The notes under the pieces: generated by a model
Databases searched by the model: none
Told to the model about the DNA's origin: nothing
What the model saw: the letters and a program-made list of their open reading frames with translations, nothing else
Translations under genes and position numbers: made by a program
In this document: positions 56,429-64,000 of the stretch, piece after piece
Position numbering within the stretch: the first letter of the stretch is position 1
Layout of the letters: the number at the start of each line of letters is the position of its first letter
DNA from: Mycolicibacterium aurum
Lineage (GTDB): Bacteria > Actinomycetota > Actinomycetes > Mycobacteriales > Mycobacteriaceae
Direction: 5' to 3'
DNA: 64,000 nt
NCBI RefSeq assembly: GCF_900637195.1
Contig: NZ_LR134356.1
Location: forward strand, 4,836,001-4,900,000

Positions 56429-58696
56429 CTATTCCCAGACCACCTCTTCAGCGACCTTGTCCGTCCGTAGCCCACGCCAGCTCGCTTGGCGCAACCTGCC
56501 GTCGGACGTTCGTTCGCTGTAGCGCACCTCACCCACCAACACTGGCCGCACGAAAGTCACCCCTTTCGCGTCTTGCTTGGGAAGCGTTGTCACAAAGGGT
56601 GATTCATCGGTATGCAGGGGTTCCAAGGTCTTCTTCAGCGATGCGAGAGCCTTTTCGGTGAAGCCGGTGCCGACGCGCCCCACGAACTGCAGGCCGCCGT
56701 CGGCCGGGATCCCGAGCATGAGCGCACCGACGCCGCTGGTGCGCCCGCCTTCGCCCGCCCGCCAGCCTCCGATCACCACCTCCTGGGTCTTCCAGATCTT
56801 GTCCTTGATCCACGAAGCGGAACGCCGACCTGGTTGATAGGTGGAGTCGCGCTTCTTCGCGACAACGCCCTCCCACCCACGCTCCCGCGCGAACTCCAGC
56901 GCCTCGGGGCCGTCACCGTCTATCTGCGCAGGGACGATCAGCCCGCCACCCTCGGCCAGAGCCTCGAGCAGGCGTCTGCGGTCGGAGTACTTGGCCCGCA
57001 ACAGCGATCGGCCGTCGAGGTAGAGAATGTCGAAGGCCCAGAACTCCACCCGCGTCGAACGGGCACGGTTCTGCATCTCGCCGAAGCTCGGCACCCCGGA
57101 CTCGTCCAGCGCCACCGCCTCACCGTCGAGGATCACATGATGATCGGCGAGGTCGGCGGCGAGCGCCTTCAACTGCGGATACTCTGCGGTGACGTCACGG
57201 CCCCGGCGGGACCGCAACGTCAGCTTGCCCCGGTCGGCGTCGACCAACATCCGGTACCCGTCCCACTTTCCCTCGAACACCCACGGCCCCTGGGTCAGTC
57301 GCTGCACCGACCCTTCGGTGGCCAGCATCGGCGCCAGATCCGCGGCCGTCGGCTTCTGCTGCTCTTTCATCCGGTGGGCCAGCCAGTTCTTGCCGTCGGT
57401 CTGGATCAGCGCGTAACGGCCTTCGACCTTCTCTCCGTGCAGCGTGACGATCACCTCGCCGCCCTTGGCCGGCCCGTCCGGGGGGTTGTCGCGGAACTTC
57501 TCGGTCTCATAGGTCCCGGTGTCCCACACGTAGACGTCACCGCCGCCGTATTCGCCCTTCGGGATTTCCCCGGCGAACGTCAGGTATTCCATCGGGTGGT
57601 CCTCGGTGTGCACGGCCAGATGATTCACCGACGGTGTCTCCGGCAGGTTCTTCGGCACCGCCCAGCTGACCAGTACGCCGTCGCGCTCCAGCCGGAAGTC
57701 GTAGTGCAGCCGGCGCGCGTGATGTTCCTGGATCACGAACTTGTCGTTGTTCCCCGTCGTGGGCACGTCGGCGGGTACCGGCTCCGGCGTCTTGGTCCGA
57801 TCACGCATACCCCGGTATGTCGTCAGTCGGTCGGGCACGGGCAGCGCCGGGTCGAGGTCGGCGAGCAGGTCGCCGTCACGCTCAAGCCGGTCCAAGACCT
57901 CGTCGTAGGTCAGGTGCCGCAACTTCGGGTCCTCGATCTCCTCCCATGTGCGTGGCGCGGCCACCGTCGGATGCTCGCGCCCCCGAAGCGAATACGGCGC
58001 GATCGTGGTCTTGTTGCCGTTGTTCTGGCTCCAGTCCAGGAACACCTTGCCGTCGCGCAGGCTCTTGGTCATGGTCGCTGTCACCTGCTTGGGCATGGTC
58101 TGCTCCAGCTGCTGCGCGACCCGCTTGGCGAGCACCGACGCGCCACGCGAGCTGATCGGGTCCTCCAGGGGCACATACAGGTGCAGGCCCTTGCTGCCGC
58201 TGGTCAGCGGGAACATCTGCAGGCCGATGTCGGTGACCAGGTCACGCACTTCATGGGCCACCTGGCAGAGCTGGCGCATGGTCACCCCTTCGCCGGGGTC
58301 GAGGTCGAAGACGATCCGGGTGGCCGGGCCGACGGCACCTGCCTCGTCGAACCTCCACTGCGGCACGTGCACTTCCAGTGCAGCCTGTTGCGCGATCCAC
58401 GCCAGCCCCTCGGCGGTGTCGATGATCGGGTAGGTCGTGGTACCGGACTTGTGCACGATGGTGCCGCGACTCATCCACTCCGGCGCCGACGATGCCAGCT
58501 GCTTCTCGAAGAAGGACCCCTCGTCCACGCCGTTGGGCCACCGCTTGCGCGTCACGGCGCGGCCGGCGATGTGCGGCAGCATCGCCGGGGCGACGTTGAT
58601 GTAGTAGTCGAACACCTGCCCTTTTGTGGTCCCGGTTGCCGGATACAGCACTTTGTCCGGGTTGGTCAGTTTCACCCGGTCATAGCGGTCCACCAC
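56429..58696 (-). CDS. ligD: Multifunctional NHEJ DNA ligase D
   Basis: The 755-residue protein has the mycobacterial LigD order: polymerase/primase domain (residues 1-290, with the catalytic DLDP in IVFDLDPGEG and LTSGSKGLHLYVPLE), phosphoesterase domain (about 320-460, KFVIQEHHARRLHYDFRLERDG), and ATP-dependent ligase domain (about 470-755) with nucleotidyl Lys in FEGKWDGYRM, followed by EGVVAKKRDSTYQPGR and WIKDK. With Ku it repairs double-strand breaks, filling or trimming ends before sealing. Starts at GTG 58696 and is divergent from the kinase-ku operon. Confidence 0.97.
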   Translation of the reverse strand: MVDRYDRVKLTNPDKVLYPATGTTKGQVFDYYINVAPAMLPHIAGRAVTRKRWPNGVDEGSFFEKQLASSAPEWMSRGTIVHKSGTTTYPIIDTAEGLAWIAQQAALEVHVPQWRFDEAGAVGPATRIVFDLDPGEGVTMRQLCQVAHEVRDLVTDIGLQMFPLTSGSKGLHLYVPLEDPISSRGASVLAKRVAQQLEQTMPKQVTATMTKSLRDGKVFLDWSQNNGNKTTIAPYSLRGREHPTVAAPRTWEEIEDPKLRHLTYDEVLDRLERDGDLLADLDPALPVPDRLTTYRGMRDRTKTPEPVPADVPTTGNNDKFVIQEHHARRLHYDFRLERDGVLVSWAVPKNLPETPSVNHLAVHTEDHPMEYLTFAGEIPKGEYGGGDVYVWDTGTYETEKFRDNPPDGPAKGGEVIVTLHGEKVEGRYALIQTDGKNWLAHRMKEQQKPTAADLAPMLATEGSVQRLTQGPWVFEGKWDGYRMLVDADRGKLTLRSRRGRDVTAEYPQLKALAADLADHHVILDGEAVALDESGVPSFGEMQNRARSTRVEFWAFDILYLDGRSLLRAKYSDRRRLLEALAEGGGLIVPAQIDGDGPEALEFARERGWEGVVAKKRDSTYQPGRRSASWIKDKIWKTQEVVIGGWRAGEGGRTSGVGALMLGIPADGGLQFVGRVGTGFTEKALASLKKTLEPLHTDESPFVTTLPKQDAKGVTFVRPVLVGEVRYSERTSDGRLRQASWRGLRTDKVAEEVVWE

Positions 58697-58737
58697 TTCA
58701 CGGTATTACCCACTTGGCACCCGGTAGCGTCACATCG

Positions 58738-59667
58738 ATGCGGGCACTGGTGATCGGCGAAGCCCTGATCGACATCGTCGAGCGGGACGGGCAGGTGACC
58801 GAGCACGTCGGCGGCAGCCCCCTCAACGTCGCCGTCGGTCTGGCCCGGCTCGGCCGCGACGTCGATTTCCTCACTCGCATCGGTACCGACGCCTACGGCA
58901 GGCGCGTCGGTGAGTACGTCGAATCCTCAGGTGTGCAACTGGTCCCGGGCAGCACACAGGCCGTCCGAACGGCCACGGCGCGCGCCGCGCTCGACGCCGC
59001 CGGCTCGGCGACGTATTCCTTCGACATCGACTGGGCGCTGACCGGAACGCCGGAGGTCCCCCCTCCACTGATCGTGCACACCGGGTCGATCGCCGCCGTG
59101 CTCGAACCGGGTTGCCTGGCCACCAAGGCCTTGGTCGACACCTATCACCTGTCGGCGACCGTCACATTCGACCCGAACGTCCGCCCTGCGCTGATCACCG
59201 ACGCCGACGCAGCCCGCTCCCGCATCGACCGGCTTCTGGAGCGGGCCGACGTCATCAAAGCCAGCAGTGAGGACCTGCACTGGATCGATCCGACCCGCCC
59301 ACCCGAGCAGATCGCCGCCGCATGGCTGGCTCTGGGACCGTCGATCGTCGTAGTGACCTTCGGAGGCGAGGGGGCGGTGGCGATGTGTGCTGCCGGAACG
59401 GTGCGGGTACCTGCGGGAAATGTGGAAGTGGTGGACACCGTCGGCGCCGGTGATGCGTTCATGACCGGGCTGATCGACGCGCTGTGGTCGATGGACCTGC
59501 TCGGAGCAGAGCGGCGCGCCCGTCTGGCCGCGATCGGGACGGACGCGTTGACCGAGGCGGTCCGTGCCGCGACGCTGACGGCCGCGCTCACGGTCGCAAA
59601 ACCCGGCGCCGATCTTCCTCATCGCGTTGAGCGTGACGCGGCGGCTGCATCGGACATACTGAGCTGA
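58738..59667 (+). CDS. PfkB-family carbohydrate kinase
   Basis: The 309-residue protein starts at ATG 58738 (MRALVIGEALIDIVERDGQV). It has the PfkB signatures GGSPLNVAVGLARLG near residue 25 and VDTVGAGDAFMTGLIDAL near 238 with the catalytic Asp, and resembles fructokinases. It phosphorylates a sugar or nucleoside hydroxyl with ATP. Its stop overlaps the ku ATG by one base (TGATG), so a metabolic kinase is translationally coupled to an NHEJ gene, an unexpected pairing. Confidence 0.88.
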   Translation: MRALVIGEALIDIVERDGQVTEHVGGSPLNVAVGLARLGRDVDFLTRIGTDAYGRRVGEYVESSGVQLVPGSTQAVRTATARAALDAAGSATYSFDIDWALTGTPEVPPPLIVHTGSIAAVLEPGCLATKALVDTYHLSATVTFDPNVRPALITDADAARSRIDRLLERADVIKASSEDLHWIDPTRPPEQIAAAWLALGPSIVVVTFGGEGAVAMCAAGTVRVPAGNVEVVDTVGAGDAFMTGLIDALWSMDLLGAERRARLAAIGTDALTEAVRAATLTAALTVAKPGADLPHRVERDAAAASDILS

Positions 59668-60569
59668 TGCGGTCCATCTGGAAGGGTTCCATCGCCTTCG
59701 GCCTGGTCAACGTCCCTGTCAAGGTGTACAGCGCCACCGAAGACCACGACATCAAATTCCACCAGGTCCACGACAAGGACAACGGCCGCATCCGGTACAA
59801 GCGGGTCTGCGAGGTGTGCGGCGAGGTGGTCGAGTATCGCGACATCGCAAAGGCCTACGACTCCGAAGACGGCCAGACGGTCATCATCACCGACGACGAC
59901 ATCTCGACCCTGCCCGAGGAACGCAGCCGGGAGATCGAGGTCTTGGAGTTCGTCCCTGCCAGCGATCTCGATCCGTTGTTGTACGACCGCTCGTATTTTC
60001 TGGAGCCCGATGGCAAGTCCTCGAAATCCTATGTGCTGCTGGCGAAAACACTGATGGAGACCGATCGGGTCGCGATCGTGAACTTCGCGCTGCGCAACAA
60101 GACCCGGCTGGCAGCTCTGCGGGTGAAGGACTTCAGCAAGCGCGACGTCATGATGATCCACACCTTGCTGTGGCCCGACGAGATCCGCGACCCCGACTTT
60201 CCGGTGCTGGACAAGGAAGTCGAGGTCAAACCGGCCGAGCTGAAGATGGCCAGCCAAGTCGTCGATTCGATGACCGACGATTTCAACCCGGACCGCTATC
60301 ACGATGACTACCAGGAACACCTCCACGAGCTGATCCAGGCCAAACTCGAAGGCGGCGAGGCCTTCACCACCGAGGAGCAGCCGCAGGAACTCGACGAGAC
60401 CGAGGACGTGTCGGACCTTTTGGCCAGGCTCGAAGCGAGCGTGAAAGCGCGCAAAGAGCAGGGCTCGTCGAGCAAGGCGCCCGCCAAGAAAGCGCCCGCC
60501 AAGAAGGCCGCCGCGAAGAAAGCCCCGGCGAAGAAGGCAGCGAAGAAAGCCGCAGCCAAGAAGGCTTAG
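59667..60569 (+). CDS. ku: Bacterial Ku protein
   Basis: The 300-residue protein begins MRSIWKGSIAFGLVNVPVKV and carries the Ku core (to about residue 250), with CEVCGEVV, VNFALRNKTRLAALRVKD and a C-terminal LigD-recruiting helix region. Residues 268-300 are a Lys/Ala/Pro tail of repeated APAKKA units, resembling the histone-H1-like extension of M. smegmatis Ku that aids DNA binding and threading. It forms a homodimer that loads on broken ends and recruits LigD, encoded divergently 1 kb away. Confidence 0.97.
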   Translation: MRSIWKGSIAFGLVNVPVKVYSATEDHDIKFHQVHDKDNGRIRYKRVCEVCGEVVEYRDIAKAYDSEDGQTVIITDDDISTLPEERSREIEVLEFVPASDLDPLLYDRSYFLEPDGKSSKSYVLLAKTLMETDRVAIVNFALRNKTRLAALRVKDFSKRDVMMIHTLLWPDEIRDPDFPVLDKEVEVKPAELKMASQVVDSMTDDFNPDRYHDDYQEHLHELIQAKLEGGEAFTTEEQPQELDETEDVSDLLARLEASVKARKEQGSSSKAPAKKAPAKKAAAKKAPAKKAAKKAAAKKA

Positions 60570-60617
60570 CTCGGCGACTTCTGCACAGCGGCTGCTGGCG
60601 AGGCGATAGCGCCGCCG

Positions 60618-61472
60618 TCATGCAGATCTCGGTGGTGTCCACCCGCGCCGAGCGAACGCTTCCCAGACCCGGTGCAGAATGAACGCCCGAGAATGCTCGG
60701 CGACAACCTTGATGTCGATCCATCCCTGCCTGTCGATGAACTCGGCGCGGCCGATGTCATGCACGTACTGTCGCCGCTCGAGTCTGTGATGGGAGCCGTC
60801 ATAGTCGAGGCCGACCTTCGGTTCTTCGTATCCCATGTCGATGAACGCTTGAGCGATGCCGTCCGTCACCAGAACCTGGGTTCGGGGAGGCGGGAGCCCG
60901 TCGTCGACAAGCATCAGCCGCAGTCGTGTCTCCCGCGGCGATTGAGCGCCTGAGTCCATCAGGGCGAGCGACTGGCGTGCTCGTTGAATTCCGCGCGCGC
61001 CTCGATACCGGGCAGCGAGCTCGAGGACCCGGTCCGGTCGCACACCCGTCGCTCGCCCCAGCGCATCGAGGTGACACACCGCCGTATCGCGCGGCAAATG
61101 ACGTGCCAGATCCAATGCGGTTCGAACGGGTGTCGTTACGCAAAGCCCGCCGACACTGGTGATTTCGTCGACACCGATTCGCTCCTCACGCACGATGATC
61201 CCGCTTCGCGGTCGAGTGTGTTCGGCGATGATGTCGATCGGTGTCTGAGTGTCTATCCATTTGGCGCCGTGAAGAGCCGCCGCCGCCCTGCCCGCAATGA
61301 CCCCGGTGCGCGCCGTCCACAGCCACGCGGCGGTGGCGTTTATTCGCACCGAGGCCTCACTGTCTTTGGGGACGTAGACGCCAGGGAGGACGGCGCGATA
61401 GTTCCACCGCAATTGGCCCCGGGTGATCCTGCCGCCACTGAGGGCTTCGGCTCCGACGAAGGGGTAGTCCAT
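60618..61472 (-). CDS. DUF559-type protein with AbiEi-like N-terminus
   Basis: The 284-residue protein from ATG 61472 (MDYPFVGAEALSGGRITRGQ) has an N-terminal winged-helix-like segment (GRITRGQLRWNYRAVLPGVYVP) as in AbiEi-type proteins, a middle TTPVRTALDLARHLP block, and a C-terminal DUF559 part (KVGLDYDGSHHRLERRQYVHDIGRAEFIDRQGW) related to restriction/Vsr-like nucleases. Such proteins are abundant in mycobacteria and have no proven role. Convergent with ku. Confidence 0.8.
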   Translation of the reverse strand: MDYPFVGAEALSGGRITRGQLRWNYRAVLPGVYVPKDSEASVRINATAAWLWTARTGVIAGRAAAALHGAKWIDTQTPIDIIAEHTRPRSGIIVREERIGVDEITSVGGLCVTTPVRTALDLARHLPRDTAVCHLDALGRATGVRPDRVLELAARYRGARGIQRARQSLALMDSGAQSPRETRLRLMLVDDGLPPPRTQVLVTDGIAQAFIDMGYEEPKVGLDYDGSHHRLERRQYVHDIGRAEFIDRQGWIDIKVVAEHSRAFILHRVWEAFARRGWTPPRSA

Positions 61473-61602
61473 GAGGCAGATGCTCGAACCGGCCGCCGAC
61501 AGAAACTCACTGATCCGACGAGTTCTGCCTAGGGGCTGTGGATAACGGCCGACAGCAACCCTGACGCAGAAATGGCGACTGCACCCGACGCCCGCAGCCA
61601 AT

Positions 61603-61616
61603 TAGAACGTGTTCCA
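61603..61616. promoter_or_regulatory. KstR-type operator
   Basis: TAGAACGTGTTCCA matches TnnAACnnGTTnnA at all fixed positions. It lies 64 bp upstream of the SDR ATG at 61681. Target genes would be the SDR and the following dehydrogenase-like gene. Confidence 0.7.
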
Positions 61617-61680
61617 GAAACCTGCCCCACGCCTCGGCCCGCCTTGCTAGCGTGACCGCGGCGAGGGAAAGGAGACGCAT

Positions 61681-62472
61681 ATGATTCTGGACCGGTTCCG
61701 GCTCGACGATCAGGTGGCAGTGGTCACGGGTGCTGGGCGCGGCCTCGGCGCCGCAATGGCTTTGGCATTCGCCGAAGCCGGCGCTGACGTGCTGATTGCT
61801 GCTCGGACGCAGTCGCAGCTGGAGGAGGTGGCAGAGCAGATCGCGGGCACCGGGAGGCGCGCCCACATCGTCGTCGCCGACCTCGCCCGCTCGGAGGACA
61901 CCGCCGCGCTCGCCGCACAGGCCGTCGAGGCATTCGGCAGACTAGACATCGTCGTCAACAACGTCGGTGGCACGATGCCCAATGCACTTCTCAACACCTC
62001 CGCCAAGGACATGCGCGACGCGTTCGCATTCAACGTCGCCACCGCCCACGCGCTCACGATCGCGTCGGTGCCGCTGATGCTCGAACATGCCGGTGGCGGC
62101 AGCATCGTCAACATCACCTCGACGATGGGCCGCGTCGCCGGACGCGGGTTCGCTGCGTACGGCACCGCGAAAGCCGCACTGGCGCACTACACGCGGCTGT
62201 CGGCGCTCGATCTGGCGCCACGCATCCGGGTGAACGCGATCGCGCCGGGCTCGATCCTGACCTCGGCGCTGGAGATCATCGCGACCAACGACGAGCTGCG
62301 CGATCCCATGGAGAAGGCCACCCCGATGAAGCGGCTCGGCGATCCGCTCGACATCGCCGCGGCCGCCGTCTATCTCGCGTCGCCGGCAGGCAGCTACCTC
62401 ACCGGCAAGACGCTCGAAGTCGACGGCGGGATCACCTTCCCCAATCTCGACCTCCCGATCCCCGACCTGTAA
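61681..62472 (+). CDS. Short-chain dehydrogenase/reductase (Rv0927c-like)
   Basis: The 263-residue enzyme starts at ATG 61681 behind GAAAGGAG. It has TGAGRGLG, NNVGGTMP, the Ser region NITSTMG, YGTAK and the C-terminal GSYLTGKTLEVDGGITFPN block. Length and the partner gene downstream match the Rv0927c-Rv0926c pair of M. tuberculosis. A KstR-type site upstream suggests oxidation of a sterol or fatty-acyl hydroxyl, but the substrate is not known. Confidence 0.9.
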   Translation: MILDRFRLDDQVAVVTGAGRGLGAAMALAFAEAGADVLIAARTQSQLEEVAEQIAGTGRRAHIVVADLARSEDTAALAAQAVEAFGRLDIVVNNVGGTMPNALLNTSAKDMRDAFAFNVATAHALTIASVPLMLEHAGGGSIVNITSTMGRVAGRGFAAYGTAKAALAHYTRLSALDLAPRIRVNAIAPGSILTSALEIIATNDELRDPMEKATPMKRLGDPLDIAAAAVYLASPAGSYLTGKTLEVDGGITFPNLDLPIPDL

Positions 62473-62483
62473 GGAGCTCCCCC

Positions 62484-63572
62484 ATGGCCAACCCCTCCCC
62501 TGTCCGCGTCGCCGCCATCGGCACCGGCAATGTCGGCAAGCACGCGCTGACCCAGCTCATCACCGATCCCCGGTTCGACCTGACCGCAGTGTGGGTGTCG
62601 TCGGAGTCCAAAGCCGGCAAGGACGCGGCAGAGCTTGCAGGACTGCAGGATTCGACCGGCATCCGCGCCACCACCGATCTCGACGCGGTGCTGGCCACGC
62701 AACCGGAGGTCGCGGTGTACACGGCGCTGGCCGACAACCGGTTGACCGAAGCCCTCGAGGACTACCGCCGCCTCCTGGCCGCCGGGGTCAATGTCGTGGG
62801 CAGCAGCGCGGTGTTCCTGCAGCACCCATGGCAGGTGCTGCCCGATGAACTCATCGCACCGATCGAGGACGCCGCCAAGGCCGGCAACGCCAGCATCTTC
62901 GTGAACGGCATCGACCCCGGCTTCGCCAATGACCTTCTGCCCATGGCACTGGCGGGCACCTGTCAGAGCATTCAGCAGATCCGCTGCATGGAGATCATCA
63001 ACTACGACACCTACGACAGCGCCGCGGTGATGTTCGACGTGATGGGCTTCGGCGGCTCGCTCGACGAGACGCCCATGCTGCTGCAGCCGGGAGTGCTGAG
63101 CCTGGCGTGGGGTTCGGTGGTGCGGCAGTTGGCGGCCGGCCTCGGGATCGAACTCGACGAGGTCAACGAGACCCATATCCGCGTCCCCGCGCCGGAAGCC
63201 TTCGACATCGCCGCCGGCCGGATCGAGGAGGGCACCACCGCCGCGATCCGCTTCGAGGTGCGCGGCATCAAGGACGGGAACGTCGCGGTCGTTCTCGAAC
63301 ACGTCACCCGGTTGCGCGACGACCTGTGTCCGGACTGGCCTCAGCCCGCGGCGCATGGCGGGTCGTATCGCATCGAGATCACCGGGGAGCCGTCGTACGC
63401 CCTCGATCTGTGTCTCAGCAGCCCGAACGGCGATCACAACCACGCCGGGCTGGTCGCCACGGCCGCCCGGGTCGTCAATGCGATTCCCGCCGTAATCGAC
63501 GCGGCGCCAGGAATTGTGACTGCGCGGGAGTTACCACCCGTAACTGGGAAAGGTCTGTACGCTAACGCTTGA
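62484..63572 (+). CDS. NAD(P)-binding dehydrogenase-like protein (Rv0926c-like)
   Basis: The 362-residue protein starts at ATG 62484 (MANPSPVRVAAIGTGNVGKH), 11 bp after the SDR stop. The N-terminal Rossmann fold (AIGTGNVGKHALTQL, VWVSSESKAGKDAAEL) resembles dihydrodipicolinate reductase/DAP dehydrogenase-type proteins, followed by an alpha/beta domain with GIDPGFANDLLPMAL. In mycobacteria this family is conserved beside the Rv0927c-type SDR; substrate unknown. It probably works with the SDR in one pathway. Confidence 0.86.
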   Translation: MANPSPVRVAAIGTGNVGKHALTQLITDPRFDLTAVWVSSESKAGKDAAELAGLQDSTGIRATTDLDAVLATQPEVAVYTALADNRLTEALEDYRRLLAAGVNVVGSSAVFLQHPWQVLPDELIAPIEDAAKAGNASIFVNGIDPGFANDLLPMALAGTCQSIQQIRCMEIINYDTYDSAAVMFDVMGFGGSLDETPMLLQPGVLSLAWGSVVRQLAAGLGIELDEVNETHIRVPAPEAFDIAAGRIEEGTTAAIRFEVRGIKDGNVAVVLEHVTRLRDDLCPDWPQPAAHGGSYRIEITGEPSYALDLCLSSPNGDHNHAGLVATAARVVNAIPAVIDAAPGIVTARELPPVTGKGLYANA

Positions 63573-63594
63573 CACTCGCTGGAAGGATCCTGAA

Positions 63595-63846
63595 ATGAAG
63601 GCTCGTCTGAGCACTCTCGCTGCCCTCCTCGTTGCCGGCGGCGCCTCCGCGGCGATCGCCGCAGCTCCGGCCGCACTCGCGCAGCCGAGCTGCTCCACCA
63701 CCAGTCAGGGCGGCGGCATTCAGGGCGGTGCGACGACGGTGTGCGAGTCACCAGGAAACGCACAGATCAGCTCCACGCCGCCCGAGTACGCAATGCCGTG
63801 GAACGGCGGCTACCTCATGGGAGGCTACGGCCCCTTCATCTTCTGA
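63595..63846 (+). CDS. Small secreted protein
   Basis: The 83-residue protein begins MKARLSTLAALLVAGGASAA and has a clear Sec signal peptide with AxA cleavage in ALAQPS near residue 29. The mature part contains two Cys residues (SCSTT and TTVCESPG) likely forming a disulfide, and a Gly/Tyr/Trp-rich end (WNGGYLMGGYGPFIF). AAGGATCC precedes the start. The next gene encodes a similar start, so this is a tandem family; function unknown. Confidence 0.75.
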   Translation: MKARLSTLAALLVAGGASAAIAAAPAALAQPSCSTTSQGGGIQGGATTVCESPGNAQISSTPPEYAMPWNGGYLMGGYGPFIF

Positions 63847-63873
63847 CGATCCGACCGGTGATCGGAGGTCGAT

Positions 63874-64000
63874 GTGAAGCCTGTCGCGCGATTCCTCCCC
63901 GGGCTCGCCGCACTGGGTGCGCTCGCTCTGCTCGGCGCGCCGTCCGCCTCGGCCGCACCGGACTGCACTGATGTCGGCCAGACGGTGACGTTCTGCGAAA
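63874..64000 (+). CDS. Small secreted protein, truncated by window end
   Basis: From GTG 63874, behind GGAGG, the visible 42 residues are a signal peptide (MKPVARFLPGLAALGALALL, cleavage after ASA) followed by APDCTDVGQTVTFCE. The Cys spacing and TVTFCE segment parallel TTVCES of the preceding protein, suggesting a tandem duplication. Confidence 0.7.
   Translation, partial: MKPVARFLPGLAALGALALLGAPSASAAPDCTDVGQTVTFCE

Noticed and set aside
56612..58753. 713-codon open frame opposite ligD
   Set aside because: It is a His/Arg/Leu-rich antisense shadow of LigD.
1..64000. CRISPR arrays, tRNA or rRNA genes, insertion sequences, prophage
   Set aside because: No regular spacer-repeat pattern, cloverleaf-like gene, transposase or integrase was noticed on reading.

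Overview
The window is high-GC actinobacterial DNA, best explained as the chromosome of a rapidly growing, pigmented Mycobacterium (Mycolicibacterium). The backbone follows, in inverted order, the M. tuberculosis stretch Rv0954 to Rv0926c: 34 kDa antigen homologue, F420 oxidoreductase (Rv0953c), sucD-sucC, M23 peptidase (Rv0950c), uvrD1, chorismate mutase (Rv0948c), pgi, SDR (Rv0945), Fpg-like glycosylase (Rv0944), F420 oxidoreductase (Rv0940c), ligD, ku, and the Rv0927c/Rv0926c pair. These assignments are by recalled family resemblance and gene order, not by database search. Blocks of accessory genes are interleaved with this backbone.

Region by region. 1-2.5 kb: antigen homologue, a dimethylsulfone monooxygenase-like gene (sfnG) and a divergent F420 enzyme. 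2.6-4.9 kb: a translationally coupled trio, a WXG-type N-terminus fused to DUF4185 followed by two related lipoproteins. 5-11 kb: a thiolase-fold protein without the nucleophilic Cys, a tandem pair of P-loop ATPases behind a repeat-bearing leaderless promoter, and an S9 peptidase behind a striking inverted repeat, ending in a strong bidirectional terminator. 11-28 kb: mostly housekeeping genes (sucCD, uvrD1, chorismate mutase, gabD, pgi, Fpg-like) with membrane and regulatory genes. 29.7-36.7 kb: a tightly coupled carotenoid operon (crtE-crtI-crtB-crtT-crtU-Rieske/crtY-like), with idi convergent and overlapping its end; the set matches aromatic (isorenieratene-type) carotenoid clusters. 37-40.4 kb: ROK regulator, an Eda-like protein lacking the Schiff-base lysine, and an MFS exporter around one palindromic operator. 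40.4-44.6 kb: small genes, a type I methionine aminopeptidase, a small HTH regulator with paired operators, and RNase HI. 44.6-51.5 kb: a benzoylformate decarboxylase-like / tautomerase / FAD-oxidase operon with a divergent large LuxR (LAL) regulator. 51.6-55.7 kb: an IclR-controlled set (SDR, SnoaL-like, SRPBCC-like, quinone oxidoreductase). 56.4-60.6 kb: the bacterial NHEJ genes ligD and ku, divergent, with a PfkB sugar kinase coupled to ku. 60.6-64 kb: DUF559 protein, the Rv0927c/Rv0926c-type pair, and two small secreted proteins.

Four sites matching the KstR consensus TnnAACnnGTTnnA lie upstream of the two F420 oxidoreductases, the thiolase-like gene and the last SDR, which suggests scattered members of a cholesterol/lipid catabolic regulon. 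Several promoters have a -10 hexamer 5-7 nt before the start codon, typical of leaderless mycobacterial transcripts. I saw no tRNA, rRNA, CRISPR array, insertion sequence or prophage.
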